Assembly: GCF_024055575.1 (NCBI RefSeq)
Contig: NZ_JAMXOE010000015.1
Span: 96,858-160,857 of the forward strand
Length of the DNA stretch: 64,000 bases
DNA from: Mucilaginibacter flavidus
GTDB taxonomy: Bacteria; Bacteroidota; Bacteroidia; Sphingobacteriales; Sphingobacteriaceae
Direction of reading: 5' to 3'
Shown here: positions 8,875 to 18,229 of the stretch, in pieces
Layout: every line of letters starts with the position of its first letter
Position numbering within the stretch: the first letter of the stretch is position 1
Program-made: the position numbers and the translations under genes
The notes under the pieces: model-generated
What the model saw: only the letters and a program-made list of their open reading frames with translations
Database searches by the model: none
What the model was told of the DNA's origin: nothing

Positions 8875-10673
8875 TCATAAATTACATCCTGTATCCTGGG
8901 GCGAATATTCAGGCTTGATAACTTACTGCTAACATTAGGGTGTACCCTGTTTGATAAAAATATATAAACAAGATTATATTTCGGGTCGACCCAAACACAG
9001 GTCCCGGTAAAGCCGGTATGGCCGTAGGATTCTGTTGATGCAAGTTTTGAGGGGTAATGGTGATCGACCATTGGGTCCCAGCGGTCAAAACCTAATCCCC
9101 TGCGGCTTACATTTGACTGCTTTGCGGTAAACTTATCTACGGTGGCAGATTTGATGTATTCAACACCACCATAGGTGCCACGGTTAAGCATCATCTGGTA
9201 TAATATGGCAAGGTCGTTAGCACTGGCAAATAAACCGGCGTGGCCCGCAACGCCGCCCATTAAGGCAGCGGTAGGGTCATGTACATAGCCGTCAAGCAGG
9301 GCATGCCTGTCTTTTTTGTCGTCTTCGGTAGGTATAATCTGGTCGACGGAAAAACGATAAAGCGGAAGAAAACCGGCGGTTTGCATCCCTAACGGATCAT
9401 AAAATTGTTTTTGAACATACACATTAAGCGGAGTTGCGGTAACGGTTTCTTCAACCTGCTGCATAAAACACATACTTAAATCACTATATACATACTGTCC
9501 CCTGGTTTTTACGGGCGAGTTAAGCATCTCGGTCCACATTACGTCTTTAAAATAATCCTTCCGCAAAAAATAGTTTTCATTTACTTTGGTTGGATAAAAC
9601 GCTGATGAATCGGAGGTGTGGTCTGTTGGTTTTACCTTATCAAAAGTTGGTATATCTGGTATCAGCCCGGCCTGGTGTTCCAGCACTTCGCGAACCGATA
9701 AATCATTTTTGTTGGTTTTGCGTGCCTGGGGCAGGTAATAACCAAGGGTGGAGTCAACGTTTAATTTGCCCTGATCAGTAAGCTGCATGGCCTCCATCGT
9801 CGTAGCCGATATTTTGGTCATGGATGCCACGTCAAAAATATCGGTTAGTTTATCGGGCATCGTTTTACTATAGGTGTGATAGCCATAAGCCTTATTGAAT
9901 ATCACTTTCCCATCGCGCGCTACCAGCACCACGCAGCCGGGCGTAGCCTGTTCCTGCATCGCCTCTATAGCTATGTTATCAATCCCTGTAAGGCTTGACG
10001 TGCTCATGCCTGCGTCTTCGGGTACGGTGTATTGCAGGCGTATTTTGTTAGTGACAAAACCCATGCCCGTATTATAAAGCGGCGACACATACCGGGTAAG
10101 TTTTTGGGTTACAGCTACACCGCCAAAAATGGCCTGGGCGCTGTAAAATGCAGATACAGGATTTACACGTTGGCTCCATATAACCGGCACTGCAGTGTTT
10201 GTCAGCTTAGCCAGCCCCACATTGGAGCCGAACAGGGCTACGATTACATTTTTTACTTTTTGATTAGTATTGATGAAATTAAGCAGCAGCGGATTATTTA
10301 AATCGGCATCATTTACCTGCACAACGAGTGTGTTGTAAAACTTAAGGTCGGATGATAAATCATCGAGGCTTTTCATGCCGGTATAATCACTTCCATTGTA
10401 TGAGGTAACCTTGGTATACTTGTTTAGCAGACTATCGAAATTCCTTGCATACACATTAGAAAAATGGATGCTGGCAACTTTCAATTGCTCCAGGTTTTGC
10501 AGGGGGATTAAATACGATGCATTGTTTAACAGCACCGTTGATTTTTCAACCAGTTTTTCTTCGTTAACATATGCCTGGCCTGTAAATGGGGGATTTTGTG
10601 CACAAGCCGAATTGAATAATATGAATCCTGTTAAAACTATAATGGGGGATAAGCGCCACCTATTTCTTAGCAT
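8853..10673 (-). CDS. exported serine hydrolase: GH3 C-terminal-like domain fused to beta-lactamase domain
   Basis: 606 residues with a signal sequence ending near SACAQ (22-26). Residues about 38-200 resemble the C-terminal domain of GH3 glycosidases (KSTVLLNNASYLIPLQNL at its start), but the GH3 catalytic barrel that normally precedes it is missing. From about 215 a class C/serine hydrolase domain follows with SMTK (Ser nucleophile), Y-S-D and H-T-G motifs. Full-length Bacteroidota relatives carry GH3 barrel + GH3-C + beta-lactamase, so this looks like a shortened form, probably acting on peptidoglycan-derived substrates. It overlaps the upstream amidohydrolase by 14 bp. Confidence 0.85.
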   Translation of the reverse strand: MLRNRWRLSPIIVLTGFILFNSACAQNPPFTGQAYVNEEKLVEKSTVLLNNASYLIPLQNLEQLKVASIHFSNVYARNFDSLLNKYTKVTSYNGSDYTGMKSLDDLSSDLKFYNTLVVQVNDADLNNPLLLNFINTNQKVKNVIVALFGSNVGLAKLTNTAVPVIWSQRVNPVSAFYSAQAIFGGVAVTQKLTRYVSPLYNTGMGFVTNKIRLQYTVPEDAGMSTSSLTGIDNIAIEAMQEQATPGCVVLVARDGKVIFNKAYGYHTYSKTMPDKLTDIFDVASMTKISATTMEAMQLTDQGKLNVDSTLGYYLPQARKTNKNDLSVREVLEHQAGLIPDIPTFDKVKPTDHTSDSSAFYPTKVNENYFLRKDYFKDVMWTEMLNSPVKTRGQYVYSDLSMCFMQQVEETVTATPLNVYVQKQFYDPLGMQTAGFLPLYRFSVDQIIPTEDDKKDRHALLDGYVHDPTAALMGGVAGHAGLFASANDLAILYQMMLNRGTYGGVEYIKSATVDKFTAKQSNVSRRGLGFDRWDPMVDHHYPSKLASTESYGHTGFTGTCVWVDPKYNLVYIFLSNRVHPNVSSKLSSLNIRPRIQDVIYEAIQKGM

Positions 10674-12291
10674 AAACCTGCTCTCCGTTTATAAATGTTT
10701 TTAATACTTTAATTTTTGGCAATGCTGAGCCGTTGGCTTTCATGATATCATCGTCGAGTATCACAAAATCGGCAAACTTGCCGGGTTCAATGCTTCCTTT
10801 TTCCTTTTCCTCAAAATTTGCTTTAGCTGCCCAAATGGTCATGCCCTGCAATGCTTCTTTACGGCTGATGGCATTTTCCATCTGGAACCCACCTTCGGGG
10901 AGTCCTTTTAAATCCTTACGCTCAACTGCTGCATAAAACGTATACATCGGGTTAATGTTTTCAACCGGAAAATCGGTACCAAGGGGCATCCAGCCATTTT
11001 GGTCGAGCAATTGCTTGTAAGCATAGCCGCTTTTTAGGCGCTGCTTGCCAAGCCGCGTGCCGGCCCAATTCATATCAGATGTTGCATGAGTTGGTTGAAC
11101 TGACGGGATTACGCTGTATTCGCCAAAAAGCTTAACGTCTTCGGGCGCCACTATCTGCGAGTGTTCGATGCGCCAGCGCTTATCATTTTTACCTTTTAAA
11201 ACACTTGCATATACTTTTAATATCACCCGGTTTGCCGAGTCGCCAATAGCGTGGGTACACATCTGGAAACCATGGGCTGCTATTTTTTGTGCTACTTCTT
11301 CATAATGCTTTTGCTGGCTCAATAAAAATCCGCTCCAGTTTTTTTGGTCGGCGTATGGCTTAAGCAGGCATGCACCGCGTGAGCCAAGCGCACCATCGGC
11401 ATAAACTTTAAACGCACGCACATTAAGGGACGGGGTTTTGTAAGCGCCGCGTTTAAACAGGTAATCATAGTTGTCGGCATTATCACTCAGCATTACATAC
11501 ATGCGCATTTTTAAAGCGCCCTTGTGTTGTAACTGGGCAATTGTATTTACCATAGTATAAGGGAGCCCGCAATCGTCTACAGTTGTTAAACCAACCGCAA
11601 AGCAGTTTTGCTGTGCCTCTATAAAGGCTTTTTGGGTAACCGGTTCGGTTGGAGGTGGTATTTTACGGGTAATTATTCCTTCGGCATTATCAATCATCAG
11701 GCCCGTAAGTTTGCCGTTTATGGTTTCAATTTTACCGCCTATTATAGTTTGGCCAGGTTTAACGCCGGCTAAATTTAAAGCAGCCTGGTTAACCATAACA
11801 GCGTGGCCGTCTATCCGGCTCAATATTACCGGGCGGGCGGGAAACAACGAGTCGAGCTTAGCTTTATTGGGGAATTCTTTTACTTTCCATTTGTTTTGAT
11901 CCCAGCCGCGGCCAACTATCCAACCTTCGGGGTTTTTAGCGGCGAATGACTGCACCGAGTCAACTACTTCCTGCCAGCTTTTTGTACCTTCAAGCGCAGC
12001 TTCCTGCAAACCGAGCCCATACTCGTAAAAGTGCGCATGTGCATCAATAAAACCGGGATAAACTGGCTTGCCGCCCGCATCAAGCACCTGCCGGGCATTA
12101 TATTTTTCCTGCAAGCTATCAGCCCTGCCAACTGCCACTATTTTGCCTGCTGTTACAACAAAGGCGTCGGCAGTGCTAAATTTGTCGTCTACTGTGTACA
12201 CAACCGCATTTTTAACAAGCAAATCGGCATTGTAGTCTTTTTGTTTACATGCAACCAACAGCAGTAACAAAACGGGCAAAAATCTCTTCAT
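10660..12291 (-). CDS. amidohydrolase family lipoprotein (YtcJ-like)
   Basis: 543 residues. The N-terminus is a lipoprotein signal with lipobox LVAC (about 12-15), so it should be membrane-anchored in the periplasm or outer membrane. The metal-dependent hydrolase motifs of the amidohydro_3 group are visible: GFIDAHAHFYEYG (H-x-H), the YADGALGSRGA segment, THAIGDSANR and GTDFPVENINP near the C-terminus. Substrate unknown. Its stop overlaps the start of the GH3-C/beta-lactamase gene, indicating a two-gene operon read leftward. Confidence 0.9.
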   Translation of the reverse strand: MKRFLPVLLLLLVACKQKDYNADLLVKNAVVYTVDDKFSTADAFVVTAGKIVAVGRADSLQEKYNARQVLDAGGKPVYPGFIDAHAHFYEYGLGLQEAALEGTKSWQEVVDSVQSFAAKNPEGWIVGRGWDQNKWKVKEFPNKAKLDSLFPARPVILSRIDGHAVMVNQAALNLAGVKPGQTIIGGKIETINGKLTGLMIDNAEGIITRKIPPPTEPVTQKAFIEAQQNCFAVGLTTVDDCGLPYTMVNTIAQLQHKGALKMRMYVMLSDNADNYDYLFKRGAYKTPSLNVRAFKVYADGALGSRGACLLKPYADQKNWSGFLLSQQKHYEEVAQKIAAHGFQMCTHAIGDSANRVILKVYASVLKGKNDKRWRIEHSQIVAPEDVKLFGEYSVIPSVQPTHATSDMNWAGTRLGKQRLKSGYAYKQLLDQNGWMPLGTDFPVENINPMYTFYAAVERKDLKGLPEGGFQMENAISRKEALQGMTIWAAKANFEEKEKGSIEPGKFADFVILDDDIMKANGSALPKIKVLKTFINGEQVYAKK

Positions 12292-12378
12292 AGGAAGTGT
12301 CTACATTAAAAAAATCGTAATCTACAAAACTATATACAAAACTGAAGAGATAAAGTTAGGTGGATAAATAATTAATTT

Positions 12379-12625
12379 AACGTGAGTTCGACGTGAGAGC
12401 AGGTTTCAATGGACTGATAGCGACACTCAAATGATTGGTCTTCGCCTCACCCTGCCCTCTTCAAAGGGGAGGGTTTTGAAAGGAACGTTCGAAGACTGAA
12501 GTTCAAGACCTCTCCTTTTGAGAGGATTATTACATGAGGGCTTCCCCGTTTAGGTGAGGCGAAATGCAAGCCATCGATACACAATGTAGATTTTTCCGGA
12601 ACAATCCTTATATCGAACTCACGTT
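12379..12625. mobile_element. MITE-like element, copy 1
   Basis: 247 bp bounded by terminal inverted repeats AACGTGAGTTCGA and TCGAACTCACGTT, flanked by a 5-bp direct repeat AATTT (12374-12378 and 12626-12630). Inside is a large imperfect palindrome built on GCCTCACC...GGTGAGGC and CCCTCTTCAAAGG...CCTTTTGAGAGG. It has no coding capacity. A second copy with the same termini lies at 40386-40612. It would need a transposase in trans; none is visible in the window. Confidence 0.8.
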
Positions 12626-12793
12626 AATTTAATACCGGATTTCACCTCGACGACATTTTAGCTCTATGTATTAGCGCAGTTCTGCGATCTACCCAAGTGG
12701 ATTTTGCCTTTCTGAAGTTATAGTTTAATTGTTAAATATCCGGCTTCAAAAAACATTATCAACTAAACACCGTTTTAATAAAAACATAAAATT

Positions 12794-12997
12794 ATGAGCA
12801 TATTTAAATTTATTATAGTTGGCGCTGCCGTAGGATACGGTATTAACTACATCACCAAAAAAAATGCGGATGGCCGCTCGATTATAGAAGACCTCGCAGA
12901 TAATGCGCCTGATTGGTTTGAAAAAGCGAAACATTTGGCACAGGACGCACTTGGCAAAGTTAGCCAGACAGCCGAAGAGGTTAGGGCTAACTTTTAA
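12794..12997 (+). CDS. small YtxH-like protein
   Basis: 67 residues: a short N-terminal hydrophobic stretch (FKFIIVGAAVGYGINYI) followed by an amphipathic helix with AKHLAQDALGKVSQTAEEVR, the layout of YtxH/gas-vesicle-like small stress proteins. It has its own terminator at 13020-13051. No specific function can be assigned. Confidence 0.75.
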   Translation: MSIFKFIIVGAAVGYGINYITKKNADGRSIIEDLADNAPDWFEKAKHLAQDALGKVSQTAEEVRANF

Positions 12998-13019
12998 GGT
13001 TATCTAAACGTTATTAAAA

Positions 13020-13051
13020 ACTGGTCGGCCAAAATGCCGGCCAGTTTTTTT
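13020..13051 (+). terminator. terminator of the small YtxH-like gene
   Basis: Stem CTGGTCGGC / GCCGGCCAG (one G-T pair) with a short loop, followed by seven T. Confidence 0.85.
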
Positions 13052-13279
13052 GTTTACATTGACGTGCGGACTTATTGTATTTGGTCCATGCCGACTGAGA
13101 GGTTCATCACGGTTGTATAATTACAATTCTTCTCCCTTCATTTTACAAAAACCCTCCCCTTACCCAAAAAAATAGTGTAAATTCGCGGCGACTTTAAAAA
13201 TGTACCGGTTAAAGCCGTTTTTACGTTATTAAAGCATTGTTTCAGGTACTTTTACGGAGCGGACAGCGCCCCTCACACA

Positions 13280-14257
13280 ATGACGCAAATTAAAAATATA
13301 GGGCTTTTTACTTCCGGCGGCGATTCGCCGGGCATGAACGCTGCCATAAGGGCGGTTGTTCGTTCATCTATTTATTATGGTTTGGCGGTAACGGGCATTC
13401 GCCGGGGTTATGACGGCATGATAAAGGGTGATTTGTTCCCGATGGACCGTAAATCGGTTTCGAATATTATACAGCGTGGTGGCACTATATTAAAAACCGC
13501 CCGCAGCGATCAGTTCCGCACCCCGGAAGGCCGCAAAACCGCTTACGAAAATTTAAAAAAGCATAACGTTGACGCCCTTGTTGCTATTGGCGGCGATGGT
13601 ACCTTCCGTGGTGCTCGCGTTTTTGGTGAAGAGTATGACATCCCGGTTGTAGGATTACCCGGCACAATTGATAACGACCTTTGCGGCACCGATTTTACCA
13701 TTGGCTATGATACTGCTATTAATACAGTAATTGATGCAGTAGATAAGATTCGTGACACAGCAGAATCGCACGACAGGCTGTTTATTGTAGAGGTAATGGG
13801 CCGCGACTCGGGCCTGATAGCGCTGCGCACCGGTATAGCTGCAGGCGCCGAAACAATTTTGATACCCGAAACTAAAACCGATATACAGGCTGTTTTCGAC
13901 AAGCTTGAGAGCGGCCGTAAAGACAAATCATCAAAAATAATTATGCTTGCCGAAAATGGCGAAGCAGGCGATGCTTTTGAAGTAGGCCGCCAGATAAAAG
14001 AAAAATTCCCTAACTACGATACCCGCGTATCGGTACTGGGCCACATACAGCGCGGCGGAAGGCCCTCGTGTATGGATCGTGTACTTGCAAGTCGTGTAGG
14101 TGTTGCCGCTGTTGAGGCGCTGATGGCTGGCCATCGCAACGAAATGGTTGGTTTAATACACAATGATATTGTTTACACGCCGTTTGAACATGCCACCAAA
14201 CACATTGGCGAAATTAATCCCGACTTTTTAAAGATTGTGGAGATATTGGCTATTTAA
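13280..14257 (+). CDS. pfkA: 6-phosphofructokinase
   Basis: ATP-dependent phosphorylation of fructose 6-phosphate, the committed step of glycolysis, in the cytoplasm. The 325 residues carry the full set of motifs: TSGGDSPGMNAAIRAVVR, GGDGTFRGA, LPGTIDNDLCGTD with the catalytic Asp, VMGRDSG, and LGHIQRGG. GGDGT (Gly after GGD) fits ATP rather than pyrophosphate as donor. Monocistronic as far as can be seen; the upstream 230 bp show no confident promoter. Confidence 0.97.
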   Translation: MTQIKNIGLFTSGGDSPGMNAAIRAVVRSSIYYGLAVTGIRRGYDGMIKGDLFPMDRKSVSNIIQRGGTILKTARSDQFRTPEGRKTAYENLKKHNVDALVAIGGDGTFRGARVFGEEYDIPVVGLPGTIDNDLCGTDFTIGYDTAINTVIDAVDKIRDTAESHDRLFIVEVMGRDSGLIALRTGIAAGAETILIPETKTDIQAVFDKLESGRKDKSSKIIMLAENGEAGDAFEVGRQIKEKFPNYDTRVSVLGHIQRGGRPSCMDRVLASRVGVAAVEALMAGHRNEMVGLIHNDIVYTPFEHATKHIGEINPDFLKIVEILAI

Positions 14258-14332
14258 GGCAGGGTAACGTTTTTGCTCAATAGCTTTTTCATTGCGTTAT
14301 TTCCTCAAAGTACCACAAGGCATTTCCTTACC

Positions 14333-14363
14333 CTTGCGAAACGAAATTAGTTTTTTAGCTTTG
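14333..14363 (+). promoter_or_regulatory. Bacteroidota-type promoter of the mutase-subunit gene
   Basis: TTG (14334-14336) as -33 element, 19-nt spacer, then TAGCTTTG (14356-14363) as -7 element, matching TTTG-N19-TAnnTTTG closely. Expected start of transcription is only a few nt before the ATG at 14372, so the mRNA would be almost leaderless. Confidence 0.7.
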
Positions 14364-14371
14364 ACTAATTT

Positions 14372-14791
14372 ATGAGCAAAACCTTTAATCGTCCTATTCG
14401 TGTGCTGGTTGCCAAAGTCGGGCTCGACGGGCACGACCGTGGTGCACGCATTATTGCTACTTCACTTCGCGATGCAGGTATGGAGGTAATTTATACCGGT
14501 CTGCGCCAAACACCCGAAATGGTAGTAAACACTGCGCTGCAGGAAGACGTTGACGCTATCGGTATTTCCATACTATCCGGCGCACACATGACGGTTTTCC
14601 CGAAGATTATCAACCTCATCAAACAAAAAAATATGGATGATGTGCTGGTTACCGGCGGCGGCATTATACCGCAAGAGGATATGGACGAGCTGAAAAAAAT
14701 TGGCGTTGGCGAGCTTTTCCCGCCCGGAACCACTACCCAGGAAATTGTAAAATATATAACCGAATGGGTGCACCAGCACCGTAATTTTTAA
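14372..14791 (+). CDS. cobalamin-binding domain protein (methylmalonyl-CoA mutase C-terminal subunit type)
   Basis: A 139-residue stand-alone B12-binding domain. It has the DGHDRG signature (His21 as lower cobalt ligand), SILSGAHM and the GGGIIP loop that hold the nucleotide tail. It matches the small, C-terminal domain of acyl-CoA mutases such as methylmalonyl- or isobutyryl-CoA mutase. No catalytic mutase subunit is next to it; instead an enoyl-CoA hydratase follows after 12 bp. It presumably pairs with a large subunit encoded elsewhere. Confidence 0.9.
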   Translation: MSKTFNRPIRVLVAKVGLDGHDRGARIIATSLRDAGMEVIYTGLRQTPEMVVNTALQEDVDAIGISILSGAHMTVFPKIINLIKQKNMDDVLVTGGGIIPQEDMDELKKIGVGELFPPGTTTQEIVKYITEWVHQHRNF

Positions 14792-14803
14792 TAACCCCGC
14801 ACT

Positions 14804-15586
14804 ATGGCATTCGAAAATCTGCTGATCGAAAATAAGGGCCGCATTCAATACATTATTATCAACCGTGAAAGTAAGCTGAATGCGCTTAATAAGGCTACAA
14901 TTGCCGAATTGCATACCGCCTTCGCGGATGCTTTTAAAAACCCGGAGGTTGGCGGCGTAATAATAACCGGCGCAGGCCAAAAGGCGTTTGTTGCCGGCGC
15001 TGATATTGCCGAATTTGCCAGCCTGGACATTAAAGGCGGCACCGAGTTGGCGCTGCTTGGCCATACCACGGTGTTTGATTTTATTGAAAATGGTAAAAAG
15101 CCAGTTATAGCGGCAATAAATGGCTTTGCATTGGGTGGCGGCCTTGAACTTGCCATGGCCTGCCACATCCGTATAGCTTCCGACAATGCAAAAATGGGTC
15201 TCCCCGAAGTTTCATTAGGACTGATACCGGGCTATGGAGGCACGCAACGTTTAACCCGATTAGTTGGCAAAGGCAAGGCCCTGGAAATGATAATGACGGC
15301 CGACATGATAACCGCCCCGGAGGCACTGAACCTCGGTTTGGTTAATCACGTAGTTAGCCCGGAAGAGTTATTGCCAAAGGCGGAAGACTTACTAAATAAA
15401 ATCCTGACACGCGCCCCACTTGCTATTGCAGCAGCTATAAAATCGGTTAACGACGGCACCCGCGATGGCGTTAATGGATTTGGGACCGAAGTAAAGGAAT
15501 TTGGTAAATGCTTCGGGACCGAAGATTTTAAAGAAGGTGTAGCCGCGTTTTTAGGAAAACGGAAGGCAGAGTTTAAGGGAAAGTAA
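14804..15586 (+). CDS. enoyl-CoA hydratase/isomerase family protein
   Basis: A 260-residue crotonase-fold enzyme. Visible are the oxyanion-hole segments AGADIAEF (about 65) and GFALGGGLELAMACHIRIAS (about 105), and the catalytic Glu positions in GGGLE and LPEVSLGLIPGYGGTQRL, which together fit a true 2-enoyl-CoA hydratase in fatty-acid or branched-chain amino-acid degradation. It shares a transcription unit with the B12-binding subunit, which suggests propionyl/branched-chain acyl-CoA metabolism. Exact chain-length specificity cannot be read. Confidence 0.92.
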   Translation: MAFENLLIENKGRIQYIIINRESKLNALNKATIAELHTAFADAFKNPEVGGVIITGAGQKAFVAGADIAEFASLDIKGGTELALLGHTTVFDFIENGKKPVIAAINGFALGGGLELAMACHIRIASDNAKMGLPEVSLGLIPGYGGTQRLTRLVGKGKALEMIMTADMITAPEALNLGLVNHVVSPEELLPKAEDLLNKILTRAPLAIAAAIKSVNDGTRDGVNGFGTEVKEFGKCFGTEDFKEGVAAFLGKRKAEFKGK

Positions 15587-15920
15587 AAAGCCATCTCCTA
15601 CAAGCCTGGTCTCTTTAATCGTAATTGTCAATTGCGCGATCAATAAACAGCTATATTCACTTTTTCCCCTTTTTTCGCGCATAAATCGTATCCCAAGGCT
15701 TCAAATATTACCGTGCATAGCGTGCTAAATCTGACATCAACAGGGCAATTTAACCGCTATTTTACTTTCCCCTGACTATTATACCAATGCGGTCAAAAAT
15801 TAATTTACTGTTAATCAAACGATTGAATAATCGTGACAATTGGATGAAAAATGGTGTTAAATTGTGCTGTTACTTTGCTCCGTGTTAATTAAAACACAAC
15901 AATAAATAATACATATAGTC
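15587..15920. other. intergenic, no gene seen
   Basis: 334 bp between the hydratase and the beta-barrel gene. No coding frame, hairpin of note or RNA gene. A TACTTTG box near 15871 resembles a -7 element but has no partner at the right distance. Confidence 0.4.
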
Positions 15921-16541
15921 ATGAAAAGTACATTAAAAATTTCAGCCTTAGTTTTAGCTTTTGCCGGTTTAGCATTAGGCGCAAAAGCACAAACAGCAAC
16001 TACCACAACTTCTACCACAAAAACTACAACCGCATCAAATGGGGTAATTTTAAGTATAGGTGTTGACGCGGGTATCCCGACAGGTAAATTATCTGATTCA
16101 TACAACTGGAACATTGGCGGTTCTGTACAAGCCGATATTCCTGTTGCTCAAAACCTGTTTGTAACTGTTAATGCAGGCTACAACAGTATCCAGGGGAAAA
16201 AAGACCTGCGCTTTGTTACTCCTGGTGGCGTTATAACAAGCGATGCTACAAGCATCCAATTGCTGCCTGTTAAAGCCGGTTTAAAATACTTTTTAGTACC
16301 TAACTTTTACGTACAGGGCGAAGCCGGCGCTGCGTTTGCTTTAAACAAAAGTGATGTTGGTTTCGATAAATCGGCCGCATTTATTTATGCGCCGCAAATT
16401 GGTTACCAGTTTCAGTTGGGTGGTAAAAACGTTATCGATGCAGGTGTAAGGTACGAAGGTTCAACCAAATTTGTAAGCAGTGTTAGCGATAGCAAAGTAA
16501 ACTTTGTTGGCTTGCGCGTCGCTTACGGCTTCGGCTTATAA
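15921..16541 (+). CDS. outer-membrane beta-barrel protein
   Basis: 206 residues with a clear signal peptide (MKSTLKISALVLAFAGLALGAKAQ), a Thr-rich linker, then alternating amphipathic strands ending in the typical VGLRVAYGFGL C-terminus of small OmpA/OmpX-like barrels. Residue patterns such as VTVNAGYNSI, LKYFLVPNFYVQGEAGAAF and NVIDAGVRYEGS suggest about eight strands. Ligand or partner unknown. It is followed by word repeats and a terminator. Confidence 0.85.
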   Translation: MKSTLKISALVLAFAGLALGAKAQTATTTTSTTKTTTASNGVILSIGVDAGIPTGKLSDSYNWNIGGSVQADIPVAQNLFVTVNAGYNSIQGKKDLRFVTPGGVITSDATSIQLLPVKAGLKYFLVPNFYVQGEAGAAFALNKSDVGFDKSAAFIYAPQIGYQFQLGGKNVIDAGVRYEGSTKFVSSVSDSKVNFVGLRVAYGFGL

Positions 16542-16550
16542 GCCAGATGC

Positions 16551-16630
16551 AAGAATCAAGATTTCAAGAATCAAGACAAACAGGAGCTTATTTTTCTTTT
16601 CTTGGTTCCTGGCTCTTGACTCTTGATTCT
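16551..16630. repeat. degenerate word repeat with inverted arms
   Basis: Left arm reiterates AAGAATCAAGA; right arm is its complement with GACTCTTGATTCT. One of about ten such loci in the window (see findings). Confidence 0.7.
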
Positions 16631-16663
16631 CAACTATTTCCCCCACTCATCTACCTATAAAAT

Positions 16664-16689
16664 TAAAAGAGGCCCCGGCCTCTTTTTTT
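16664..16689 (+). terminator. terminator after the beta-barrel gene
   Basis: Stem AAAGAGG / CCTCTTT with a CCCCGG loop followed by a T-run. Confidence 0.8.
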
Positions 16690-16809
16690 AGTTTATATAA
16701 CTTTTTAGTGCTGATAAACGTATGATGGAATTAAATTTATAAATTAGCGAACCAGCGTGTTTAATCAACGCTTAAAAAAGCCGCTTTTATAGTAAACTGT
16801 TATTGCATT

Positions 16810-18228
16810 ATGAAGAAAATTCTCATCATTGATGATGAAGTAAACGTTGCGTTATTACTATCTAAATTTTTAGCGCGCAATGGCTTTGATGTTACTACGG
16901 CCTCAACCGGTACAATTGGTATGGAGTACCTTAAAAACGGGAACTTTAACCTGGTACTTTGTGACTTCAGACTGGAGGACACCGATGGCCGGGAGATGCT
17001 TAAAAACATTAAAACGCAATACCCTAAAACCGGTGTTATTATTATTACAGGCTATTCGGACATCAAGATGGCCGTGGAGCTGATAAAAATGGGGGCTTAC
17101 GATTACATCACAAAGCCGCTATATCCGGATGAAATTTTAAATACCATAACCAAAGCTATCGACACACATCATGCTTTGGTTGAAGATAAAGAATCAGAAA
17201 CCGCAGGTTACGATAAGCCAAGCACCTCAAGCCGCGAAAATAAAAAGCAGGCATTTAATAACGAATTTGTAACAGGCACCAGCAAAGTATCAAAAGAACT
17301 GGCCCGCCAGATAGAACTTGTGGCCCCGACCAATTACAGTGTTATTATTTTGGGCGAAAGTGGTACGGGCAAAGAATCGGTTGCCAAAAGCATCCACCTG
17401 AGCAGCCCGCGCTATAATCAACCCTTTATAGCAATGGATTGCGGTTCGCTTACCAAAGAGCTTGCCGCAAGCGAATTTTTTGGCCACGAAAAAGGCTCGT
17501 TTACCGGCGCTTTGTATACCAAAATTGGCCACTTTGAAATGGCAAACGGCGGCACGCTGTTTTTAGACGAAGTCGGTAACCTCAGTTACGAAATACAGGC
17601 CGCCTTGTTGCGTACTGTGCAGGAACGTAAAGTAAAACGCATAGGCAGCACCAAAGAAATTAATTTAGACGTCCGTATTATAATAGCAACCAACGAGAAT
17701 TTGCAGGATGGTATACAAAAAGGCAAGTTCCGCGAGGATTTGTACCATAGGTTTAATGAATTCAGCATTTTTATACCACCCCTGCGCGAGCGCGGCGGCG
17801 ATATTATGCTGCTGGCCGATCATTTCTTAAGGATGGCCAACCAGGAGCTTAGCCGCAATGTTACTACATTTTCGCCCGAGGTTATCGAATGTTTTATGAA
17901 CTACCGCTGGCAGGGTAACATCCGCGAGATGAAAAATGTTGTACGCCGCGCCACCCTGTTAACAGAGGGTAACGAAATAACCATGAAAACCCTGCCACTG
18001 GAGATATCAAACTTTAAGGCGCCCATTTATGATTATTCGCCTGTCGCAGAGATGCACGAGATAAAGGAGAACAGGCACGATTTAAAAAATGCTGCCCTCG
18101 AGGCCGAGTACGAAACGATATTGAAAGTGTTAAGGGAAGTTAATTTTAATAAAACCAGGGCCGCCGAGATATTAAACATCGACCGCAAAACTTTGTATAA
18201 TAAAATGAAGGCCATTAATATTAAGTGA
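16810..18228 (+). CDS. sigma-54-dependent response regulator (NtrC family)
   Basis: 472 residues: receiver domain (phospho-acceptor D52), AAA+ sigma-54 activation domain from about 150, and a C-terminal Fis-type helix-turn-helix (NKTRAAEILNIDRKTLYNKM). Walker A is GESGTGKES and the sigma-54 contact loop reads GSFTGA instead of the commoner GAFTGA. DNA binding upstream of sigma-54 promoters and ATP-driven open-complex formation are expected. It is followed 1 nt later by a 75-residue phospho-acceptor-like protein. A paralogue with the same architecture lies at 61964-63298. Confidence 0.95.
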   Translation: MKKILIIDDEVNVALLLSKFLARNGFDVTTASTGTIGMEYLKNGNFNLVLCDFRLEDTDGREMLKNIKTQYPKTGVIIITGYSDIKMAVELIKMGAYDYITKPLYPDEILNTITKAIDTHHALVEDKESETAGYDKPSTSSRENKKQAFNNEFVTGTSKVSKELARQIELVAPTNYSVIILGESGTGKESVAKSIHLSSPRYNQPFIAMDCGSLTKELAASEFFGHEKGSFTGALYTKIGHFEMANGGTLFLDEVGNLSYEIQAALLRTVQERKVKRIGSTKEINLDVRIIIATNENLQDGIQKGKFREDLYHRFNEFSIFIPPLRERGGDIMLLADHFLRMANQELSRNVTTFSPEVIECFMNYRWQGNIREMKNVVRRATLLTEGNEITMKTLPLEISNFKAPIYDYSPVAEMHEIKENRHDLKNAALEAEYETILKVLREVNFNKTRAAEILNIDRKTLYNKMKAINIK

Positions 18229-18229
18229 C

